Source: Tubulanus polymorphus
Lineage: Eukaryota; Nemertea; Palaeonemertea; Tubulaniformes; Tubulanidae
Direction of reading: 5' to 3'
NCBI RefSeq assembly: GCF_964204645.1
Contig: NC_134032.1
Span: forward strand, 2,256,916-2,320,915
DNA: 64,000 bases
Notes under the pieces: model-generated
The model's input: the letters and a program-made list of their open reading frames with translations, nothing else
What the model was told of the DNA's origin: nothing
Databases searched by the model: none
Shown here: piece after piece, positions 55,076-64,000 of the stretch
Position numbering within the stretch: position 1 is the stretch's first letter
How the letters are laid out: every line of letters starts with the position of its first letter
Made by a program: the position numbers and the translations under genes

Positions 55076-56039
55076 ATTGTTGACTATTTCGCAACATTTC
55101 CCTCATGGGCAATGTGTCCCTGGACACCTACTTCATGAGTAAAATGTGTTTGTTAATATACAGAAATCGCTACTATTTTAAATTGTATTGATACCAATGA
55201 TGTTCAATGTGAGTAATTCGTGTCGAATCTAAATAAATGAAAAATTTCTATGATTAAAAATTTTCTGATAAAATTTATGCAATGAAACAAAAAGCGAGTA
55301 ATATTTAGGCTAAGAAAAATTGATACCTTGTTTCTCATTTTCTGCTGAGCTTAAAAAGTTGACCCGGCCCTTCCACCTATGTACCCTGTACATTTCATTT
55401 AAATTGTAATCCTGATCAAGTTAACAATAAAAACAGACTCGACAATATTGAAATGATCTGATAAAAAATATTGCTTTTTTCAAAAGCGACCCGGCCGATT
55501 AGGAGAAACGAGGTATTGTTTTGCCTAAGCATATATTATATTTTTATTTCTAGTTATTAATATAAGTATTATACTGAAGAGTTATATCTGTACATAAAAT
55601 ATCAAAATACGGTGCTTTCATGATTTACGGTGCTATGCTCACGATTTATTCCGATCAGATAGTGGGTTCTTATCTTATTGACATTATTAAATGTGTAGAA
55701 TTTAGACGCCGCCCACGAGCAGCAAGACGCGCCCAGGAAAGAGAGCTGGGGAGGATTTGAACCCATTTATCTGACGAAGCTACTATCGACTAGTGCTGCC
55801 GCCCTTGTCACTTTTCCAAAAAGGACTGATGAGAAACAATGGTATTTCTTTGCGTGGCTTAAAGCTATGATGAAATTGTATGTACATCCGTAGTGTTTAT
55901 AACCTATTAAGAGTTTAAAGACATGTTTCTATTTTCGATATTATGATAATCTCGATTTTAATATCTTTATTCGTATCGATAAAACAGATTAAAAGATATA
56001 CATAGAATAAAAGCAAAACACATTTTTGAGTAATATATG

Positions 56040-56043
<4 letters not shown>

Positions 56044-56116
<73 letters not shown>
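56044..56116. repeat. (AT)n microsatellite
   Basis: About 36 uninterrupted AT dinucleotides. Confidence 0.98.
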
Positions 56117-56118
<2 letters not shown>

Positions 56119-56174
56119 ATTAAACTGTCATATTTAAAACTATATTTGTTTGTTCACTCATTCAATGGAAGTAT

Positions 56175-56525
56175 AGTTCAAACCCTGTGGACTGGCGGCC
56201 CTAATACAATTAACACTGAGGACTGGTGGCTGGAATACAATCTATAACACTGTGGACTGGCGGCCCTAATACAATTAACACTGAGGACTGGTGGCTGGAA
56301 TACAATCTATAACACTGTGGACTGGTGGCCCAAATACAATCTATAACACTGTGGACTGGTGGCCCAAATACAATCTATAACCCTGTGGACTGGCGGCCTT
56401 AATACAATTAACTCTGAGAACTGGTGGCTGGAATACAATCTATAACACTGAGGACTGGTGACCGGAATACAATCTATAAAACTGAGGACTGGTGACCGGA
56501 ATACAATCTATAAAACTGAGGACTG
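56175..56525. repeat. 34-bp tandem repeat
   Basis: About ten units of 'acaatctataacactgtgga' plus 'ctggtggcccaaat', with gaggactggtg variants. The sequence is unrelated to the 34-bp caspase-intron array. Confidence 0.9.
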
Positions 56526-56689
56526 ATATTAATCTTCGTCTTACTGTTTGCTGAGCGCAATTTTTCCATGATACAAAATTAGAAATGAAAACCTTTCTCT
56601 AACAGATCACGTTTTAATTCCTTTCGTAGAACTGTCAAGTTTCATTTGTACTCTAATGGTAAAATGCATAGGCATATACTAGGCAGATT

Positions 56690-57176
56690 CTCTTCTCATT
56701 GGTGCAAATACAACCCGAATTCATCGTCTGCAGTTAGTCCGAAACAATGCAGCTCGCCTTATCATAAAAACTAAAAAATGTGTTCATGTTACTGCAGCTT
56801 TGGTTACGCTTCATTGGCTTCTAATTTCCGCCAGTGTTCATTTCAAAATTCTTCTTATAAGTGTTTGCATGGTTTTACTTTTGTTTATCTTATGTTATGG
56901 CGTGCAGTTTATAAGCCTTAATTACGGGCTCTTCGTTCTAGTCAGGATAGCACCCGTCTAATTAATTACCTCCTGTCTCAAACCGTTCTTTTGGCGACTG
57001 TGCTTTTAATATCTGTGTCCCACGCTTGTAAATGCTCTTCCGGCAAACATACAACGAAGGTCCCACGGTTGAATCTTTTAAATATCGTGTTAAAACGAAC
57101 CATTTTTAGAAATATTAATGTTTTTATTTATAAGTGTAAAATTTCTAAGTTCACTGCAAATGTTTTTGTAATATAA
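56690..57176 (+). mobile_element. LINE 3' remnant
   Basis: Broken frames RIHRLQLVRNNAARLIIKT, VTLHWLLISASVHFKILLI and FKYRVKTNHF correspond to the C-terminal part of a LINE ORF2, as in 25800-26460. No catalytic motif is left. Confidence 0.65.
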
Positions 57177-57654
57177 AGCATTTAGAATATGATTTTAGTT
57201 GAGCGCTATATACGAAATTGATAAGAAATGAAATCACCACTCTCGAAACAAAGTCTGAAGTTCCCCATTGTGCTTCAATGTCAAATTTAACAAATTAATT
57301 GAACCTTGTTCTATGGGTCCGATAAATGGCAGTAAAAAACGGCCGATAACAATCTACCCCTTACTTTCGAATGAAATTACATGAATCGGTTTTTTTAGAT
57401 GAGGCTAAACAAAAATGATAGCACCTTAATATTTCTCCGCAGCGGTCGGGTCATTTTTGTAAAATATGTAAACAGTTCATTTCTATAGCGGCCGGATGGT
57501 AAAATCACAATTTCAAAAAAAAAGTAATGTACAGGGTTGATAGGCGGCCGGCCGGGTCAACTTATCTGCTCAGCAGAGCGGAGAAACAAGGTATCAATTT
57601 TCTTTTTAGCCGAACTTCAAACATTTTTTACAATTCTAGTTTATTTATAATTTC

Positions 57655-57890
57655 AGTTAAGAATCATCTGACAACCGACCACAGCCAAATCATGTAAATG
57701 AACCAATTCCACATTCGTCTGATGTTTTGATAATCCAATTCCACAATCATCTGACAATCGACCACAGCAAAAGGATGTCGCTGCTGATCCTATTACACTT
57801 CTGATACAGCAGACAAATGATCTCAATACTGTTCACAATCGGCAAGCAATACAGAATGATCATCCTCCTCGGGGTGCTTCAGTTTAAAAG
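57655..57890 (+). other. Exon-like open stretch, unrecognised
   Basis: 'ccacaatcatctgacaatcg' is a partial direct repeat of a block 60 bases earlier. One frame from 57772 reads KDVAADPITLLIQQTNDLNT then VHNRQAIQNDHPPRG and stops. Composition is protein-like, but no splice sites or family are supported. Confidence 0.2.
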
Positions 57891-58524
57891 TTTTCTGACG
57901 GAGACACAGACAATAGCGGTGTAAGTGGTGAGTAACTTGTTCATATTCCAAGGTTCAGAATGCTGGAAACGGCTTCTAGCGACTGAAAAGGCTTTTAAAA
58001 TTCGAAAAAATTCCCAGACCCTCTTAGGGGCTTCGAGGCTCCCGTGTGCCTATGAAAAATTGCCTTTCTTTCTGGGATTTGAACCTGCCCTGGTTCCAGG
58101 AAAGCCGGAGACGTCAGTGTGATTGGTTCTAAACGATCTATTCGAATGTTATTCTTTTCACTGGCTTCGATAAGATATAATTCTTCACAAATCAGACTAA
58201 GGTTAACTACAGTAGCTCTCTAACTCAGCTCCTAACAGAGCGTATTGATTGATTGATAGTAAAATAAATCTAAACAGTTGAACTAAACTGATTCATTAAA
58301 CACGGATTTGTTTCAAGGAACCGGGAAAGTAGGGCGTTCTTCTCGAGTTGTCTAATACACACTACTCAGGTCTGGTATCGCGAGTTGATGAGAATGTGTA
58401 ATAATCGAGTTCATGTTTAACCTTGCAGGAAGAAATTGATCTCGAGATGCGGAGCCTGCTGACGTGTGGCGTGTGAGAGGTAACTTACAGGATCTGTGAC
58501 TCTCGGACAATTTGAATCAGTTCA

Positions 58525-58805
58525 TTTTGATTTCTATTTGACTGTCGTCTGCTAATTTTGAGTTCTATTAGACTGTCGTCTGCTAATTTTGATTTCTATT
58601 AGACTGTCGTCTGCTAATTTTGATTTCTATTTGACTGTCATCTGCTAATTTTGAGTTCTATTAGACTGTCATCTGCTAATTTTGAGTTCTATTGGACTGT
58701 CATCTGCTAATTTTGAGTTCTATTAGACTGTCGTCTGCTAATTTTGAGTTCTATTGGACTGTCGTCTGCTAATTTTGAGTTCTATTTGACTGTCGTCTGC
58801 TAATA
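58525..58805. repeat. 31-bp tandem repeat
   Basis: Nine units of 'tgagttctattagactgtcg' plus 'tctgctaattt', with small variants, directly head to tail without spacers. Confidence 0.95.
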
Positions 58806-59489
58806 ATCGAGCTGGTTTTTGCTTTTTATTTATAGGTCGTATCGAGCCTGATGCTGGGGTATCGGGAGACGCAATATATAAGTCCTGAATGAAAGATGTT
58901 ATGTCGGATACAGGAACTGATACTTCTAGATGTGGGAGTCATTCAACTCGGGCAGCGGTTGCTTCAGCTGTTGAAGCAGCTCGACGCGAACACTTTCAAA
59001 TGGTCGTACTGCGAAGACACGTTTGCACAGTTTTATAATAAGCCGATGATCGGAACTTCTGAGAATACTCTGGCGAGGATCTGCACAACTGTAGTCGGTA
59101 CGGGCTTTTTATTCATCGACGAAATGAATTTTTCATTCGAAATCTCGTAGAATTGTGGAAATGAGTAAAATTATACAATTAAACAAGACTTACCCGTGAA
59201 ATTACACAATAAATGAATTGATACCTAAAGAGTTTATTTAGAATATTAGAAATATTGCAGGTGTTTGCTAAGATCCTTCTTCGGTCTAGAAATATGCATT
59301 TTCAAACCGAAGAAACCCGAAATATTTCTGATAATTTAGATTAACTTTTAAGCTATCAATTCATTTGTCATTGGATTCTACTCTTATTGATTAACCACAG
59401 GTATTGCCTGATCTACAACTGAGACTTACCCGTATAAGGAGAAGTTTGATGGTAATTCTACGAATGACCACAAACACGAGGAATGATTT

Positions 59490-59690
59490 AAGTGGTTGGT
59501 TTAAGCCGCCGGTCACTGGTCTCGTCAATCCAGGGTTTATGGGTTCAAACCCCGGTGGCGACAGAGTTTATCGGTCGAAGGATCTTCTCCGGTCTCTCCC
59601 CCATCGGGAGAAAGAAACATTAAACCCGCTTTTAATGCCCTGCATGGCGCTTAGTGGGTTAATAAAATGATTTTAAAAATTACACGTCCA
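59490..59690 (+). mobile_element. tRNA-derived SINE candidate
   Basis: 'gggttcaaaccccggtgg' (about 59540-59557) is a T-arm with a B box, and an A-box-like 'tggtttaagccgccgg' lies upstream. A conserved-looking body follows ('ctctcccccatcgggagaaag', a hairpin), with an A-rich tail after 'aataaaatgatttt'. The layout is that of a Pol III SINE. Copy number could not be checked. Confidence 0.55.
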
Positions 59691-60140
59691 CGCCAGATTA
59701 CGGCCCTCTCTCGTGTGTTAGCATTTCTCATTGTGTTATGTATGATTTTCTATTTTAGGCGGAGTTTGATTTGTGATTGACAACTCATTCAGACGTTTAA
59801 TCTGTCAATTGATTTCGCCTTCTGTGAATAGTGCTGGACGGAAGTGGATCTCAATCACCTCAAACACAGGTAAGACTGGTTTAATTGTATAAATCTAATC
59901 GGTAATAAGAGACCGGCAACCAGTCTAATCTCTATCCTCCTGTCTGTCGTGTGTTTTAGTAAATAGTACATGTATTTGTATATATTGTAAATAACCTTGT
60001 TATGTTTTTCATTGAAATGTTTTTATTTTTCTCTTAATTCGTCAAAATTTTTGTAAACAAATCGCAAGAAATTCAAATTTTATCAGTTAACGCCGATAAA
60101 ATTATAATGTTATGAGTGAACGGAAAAGGTAAAATAATGT

Positions 60141-63100
60141 ATTAGGAATTAGGAACTTTTCTCGATAAAATATAACAAAGTTGTTAATGATACAAACATC
60201 CACTATTTACAATATATCAACTATTAGAGGGATCTATAAACATCTAATCCTATTTCGATGAATTTATTAAACTGGTTTGTAGGATGTTTTGAGATATGTA
60301 TGCGTTAACCAGCTAGTGCTGCCGTCTACAGTCAATTCAACTCACTAAATGATCCACCGCTTGAGAACACTCATAAAAATACACTGCAAGTCACAACTTC
60401 ACAGTAAGATTTACAGACACTAGAAAGAGACTAGAAACAAAGTGAGAAATCTGAACTACAGAATGATATGAAATGAGCCACGTTGTGACTACATGAAATT
60501 GGAACTACTGTCAATCCTGGAACAACCTCGATCAGATAATCCTTAGAAACATAAACCAATCCTTATAAACGGAACACTAATATTTGTATGCTATGTTGTT
60601 CTAAAGCTTATTTCACACAAGTTTTAGTACAAAAATATACGAAACAAATATCAGAAATAGCGGGTATATGTAAATCCATCAAATGTATCATCGTTAACCC
60701 TGAAAGTGCGGTTAGGATCTGATGAAATATCGCAGATCGAAAGTTTCTCCTGAATTCTAAATTTGGATTCTCGGGCTCAATATCATAGAGTGAATCTACA
60801 CCTCGGAATTCTACTCTGAAAACTGGGTATTCGTGTTTCCCGCTGATAACTGCTGTAAGATGAGTCCATCCATCTAAATGTCTCCGGTTATCTCAAACAC
60901 AGGTTAATGGCCCGATCCGTTTCTGTCCAATTTACCGCGAAAACTTGCTTATTCTACCACCTGAAAACAGGAATAGCATGAGTTAGTAATATATCTAACA
61001 CCGGTGATTTTATATCATTCACTCCGTAGGTGTTTAACGCTCAAGACCCGGTACCTATCCCGGTACGTGTGGTTAATCTGATTATTATCGGTCTGGATTT
61101 CATACCCCCCTCCCCTTTTTTTGCGCCGAGCCAATGAGCAACATCGGTTTCTACTGACCGGTCGTCAAATTTGCTTTTGGGAACTTTCATAATGACTTGG
61201 CTTTAACCGCACATGTTTCACCATCCAATCCCGACAGACCAGTTTCTATTTCTTAGTTTCTACACACCCCTTTGAGTCTAATTTACCAAAAACCCCCGGT
61301 GAGTAGCGTCTACGCTAGCTGATTGAACCCGGGTTCAACCAAAAACCTCCGGTGAGTAGCGTCTACACTAGCTGATTAAACCCGGGTTTCAACCAAAAAC
61401 CCCCCGTGAGTAGCGTCTACACTAGCTCATTGAACCCGGGTTTCAACCAAAAACCCCCGGTGAGTAGCGTCTACACTAGCTGATTGAACCCAGGTTTCAA
61501 CCAAAAACCCCCGGTGAGTAGCGTCTACACTAGCTCATTGAACCCGGGTTCCAACCAAAAACCCCCGGTGAGTAGCGTCTACGCTAGCTGATTGAACCCG
61601 GGTTTCAACCAAAAACCCGCGCTGAGTAGCGTCTACGCTAGCTGATTGAACCCGAGTTTCAACCAAAAACCCCCGGTGAGTAGCGTCTACACTAGCTCAT
61701 TGAACCCGGGTTTCAACCAAAAACCCCCGGTGAGTAGCGACTACACTAGCTCATTGAACCCGGGTTTCAACCAAAAACCCCCGGTGAGTAGCGTCTACAC
61801 TAGCTCATTGAACCCGGGTTTCAACCAAAAACCCCCGGTGAGTAGCGTCTACACTAGCTCATTGAACCCGGGTTTCAACCAAAAACCCCCGGTGAGTAGC
61901 GTCTAAGAATTTGTTTGAGTTAACCAGTAGGAAGTTGGTGAAAAGTTCGTCAAAGATAACAAACCGATAAATACCATAGAAACAATGAACTTTAAATCAT
62001 CACCATCTCAACTATCAACTGGTTAACTGTAAACAACTTTTGAGCAACTGCAGCCCCAGCCGCGATCACACGAGCGCTTTTGGCCCGACCTAAAACGTCG
62101 GACCAGGCCCGAGCCTAATTTTAGCACCACACAAATTATTGCATTTGAAATGATCCACTTCGCTTTGTTTGAGCATTGTTTAGTATCGAGTGAATGGTTT
62201 GTGTGTGAACGCGCTCTCTAATTAGGCACGGGCCAAATTCCGCTCGGGTCTGATCCGTGCCAATTTGGCCCGAGCCTGATCCGTGCCAATTTGGCCCGGG
62301 CCGAATCGTCTCCGCGTGATCACGGCTTATGTCAACTATCGACTGGTTAACTCTTAGCCAATCTTTGAGCAGCTCCTGATAAAGTATTTACCGGTAGCCT
62401 GCTATTAACACAATTGAATAGTTATTTTGTTATCAAACCTTTTTTTCTGAGAAAACTTGCCTGATTCCAAATATCTACCGTCCCACGTCTACAGGTCGAG
62501 CTATGTTTTTGAGATTCAGTCATCTATACAATATGGTTATGTTTAGATATCTATAGTTTATTTGATTGCTATAACAGTTGAAAGTTAATTATGGTTTTGC
62601 AGAGAAAGAAAGTTAATTATCAAAAAAAAGATGAAGTTTCGATTTCAAAATTGAAAGTTTGTTTAAGCAAAAACCTTCTTTAGTTTATCGATTAGAATGA
62701 ATAGTAATGCCGCAAAATTAAGATAATATTTCTGAGGTTTTTTTGGAAAAGCTCTTCAGGGACAATAAACATCCCTTGTATCATTCCTGAAATAGTGACA
62801 ATATACAAGGAAGGTGCAGCTAGTGTGATGTGACAAGATGATGATTTTAATAGATGCGGGTGTTTTATTATACAGCCATCATTTATGCGCGCTTCAGACC
62901 GCAAAGTATCACGTGATAATTATTCGCTCATTCATTGGCTAGTCGATGACTCGCTTGTCGACGGGCGTTTCCAGCTGCAGCTAGCACACGGCAGCAATTT
63001 CCCAATATCAGGCGCGGATCCAGAGCCATTCGCTGACTACAGCACAGTGAAAAAAGGGCACCAACTTTGAAAAGGGCCAGTATTAATGCCCGGCGAGCGA

Positions 63101-64000
63101 GTTTGAGTTTGAGTGCCATTTATTGGTATCATGCCACTTAATTTACCTTAACATTCAATTTGCTTGTGCCTTTCTTAGATTTTTGGCGAAATTTGCCCAT
63201 TTTCGATTAGATTTATAGAGCAACAATAAGTCTCTTTTGGAATAGTGCCCTTTTGAGTAAAGGAAAATGCCGTCGATTGCCTTTTATGATTTTGGTCAAT
63301 TTATTTTCATTCACATTTTGCTTTAGTCCTAGTACAGAAAGGCAGAAAGGGAATTATTTTTTATGGCTCACAAATTGTGTTCCTTTTATTTACATTTTTC
63401 CCGAAACAAAAATTTTTCGAGGGCATTTGAAAACTGCGACTACCGCACGTGCTGCATGTGCGATAGTCTGGATCCGCGCCTGAATATCAAACATGTTTGA
63501 TATTGGGGCGCGATGCGGAGTAAATCCTCTCGACGACGAGCGATTTCTGTCGCCGGTTGCCGAGCGGTTGCGTGAGCCGGGCTTTAGGTTATTTCGAAAA
63601 TAGCGACCATTTACGAGGAAGGCAAGATGATAAATAGATTCTGGTAGATATCCAGTCATCTTTCCTTTATCATAGAGTATTTCAATTCAGATTACGAAGG
63701 TCCAGAATTTATTTTATACACTTAATGTAACTAGTATAAAGATAGAATGGATGATAGTAGAAATATGATTAGAAAATAACCGCGTCTAATTAATGAACTA
63801 ATGAAAGACAATAAGTATTAAATGGAAACTCGTGTTGATTTAGGGGGAAATAAGTCGACTGTTTGGACGTCGCAGATTGAATCTCGCCCTGAGGGGAATT
63901 TGGTAATAACGCGAATTAATTCGAAAGGGTTTTAGAAAATGCAAATATATCTGTGAAGCATTTTGAAACCACGCAACTCGAGCAGGAATCGAAATTGATT
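60141..64000. repeat. Segmental duplication 2, copy B (continues past window)
   Basis: Direct-orientation match of 38013-43110, offset by about 22 kb at its start. It lacks the 370-bp insert of copy A, has a shorter minisatellite, and differs between 61910 and 62244. The 22-base palindrome recurs at 63483-63504. Confidence 0.9.
61285..61908. repeat. 54-bp minisatellite, copy B
   Basis: About 11.5 units of the same 54-base unit as 39550-40530. The ccccgg variant dominates, and several units have 'tacgctagctgattgaaccc'. Confidence 0.95.

Larger units (their letters stand above)
55297..57615. mobile_element. ~2.3-kb structure with inverted-repeat ends
   Basis: 55316-55400 ('ttgataccttgtttctc', 'gttgacccggcc', 'accctgtacatt') is repeated inverted at about 57530-57605. 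Weaker matches reach inward ('gacccggccg' near 55486 against the complement near 57440). Between the arms are an AT microsatellite, a 34-bp tandem repeat and a LINE remnant. It may be a foldback element that collected other repeats, or two opposite copies of one short repeat. Confidence 0.55.

Noticed and set aside
58896-59150. 84-codon frame after the 31-bp repeat
   Set aside because: Protein-like in more than one frame, but no domain or consistent splice sites could be supported.
59404-59670. 88-codon frame as a protein
   Set aside because: It overlaps the tRNA-derived SINE, whose B box and body explain the sequence.

Overview
The window is nuclear DNA from an animal. Coding sequence is sparse, the recognisable genes are split by introns with GT-AG borders (and one apparent GC-AG border), and most of the rest is repeats and decayed transposons. 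The domain set (C-type lectin, PAN/apple exon, caspase, CUB plus PLAT membrane protein, GT31 glycosyltransferase, ubiquitin-protease fragment) and the repeat style suggest an invertebrate, perhaps a lophotrochozoan such as a mollusc. The phylum is inference, not read from a marker.

Layout. 1-4.48 kb: a 109-bp tandem repeat, a two-exon secreted C-type lectin on the minus strand (1940-2875), and a diverged ~120-bp repeat. 4.48-10.3 kb: first copy of a ~5.8-kb segmental duplication. It carries a ~168-bp tandem repeat with a hammerhead-ribozyme-like core, a PAN/apple first exon, and the 5' exon of a caspase gene. 10.4-13.65 kb: exons of a CUB-PLAT-PLAT-PLAT-transmembrane protein with a nonsense codon and a frame break. 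13.65-15.08 kb: a pair of inverted repeats enclosing a ubiquitin-specific-protease first exon.

15.15-23.4 kb is an AT-rich, decayed Polinton/Maverick-type element: integrase with chromodomain on the plus strand, and on the minus strand a capsid module (major capsid protein, membrane protein, coiled-coil protein, second structural protein, OB-like protein). 23.8-24.85 kb: last exon of a beta-1,3-glycosyltransferase. 25.3-26.5 kb: LINE 3' end split by a 214-bp palindromic MITE. 28.86-31.84 kb: an internally deleted Polinton with ~400-bp terminal inverted repeats, AG...CT ends and a perfect 6-bp target duplication, holding the exonuclease half of a protein-primed type B DNA polymerase. 33.86-35.38 kb: the palm part of a second polymerase copy, cut just before its last catalytic motif and joined to a Gypsy RNase H fragment.

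36-43.1 kb holds LTR-like repeats and the first copy of a second segmental duplication with a 54-bp minisatellite. Its second copy runs from 60.14 kb to the window end. 44.88-50.64 kb is the second copy of the PAN/caspase duplication. Here the caspase gene is complete (four exons, 48644-53213, predicted 575 residues, catalytic His and QACRG Cys present) with a propeller-like N-terminal region in place of a death-fold prodomain. 53.2-60.1 kb is intergenic: hAT-like MITE, a ~2.3-kb inverted-repeat structure, LINE remnant, tandem repeats and a SINE.

The host genes form no single pathway. The main story is structural: two interleaved duplications about 40 kb and 22 kb apart, one complete and one truncated caspase, and three separate remains of Polinton-type elements.
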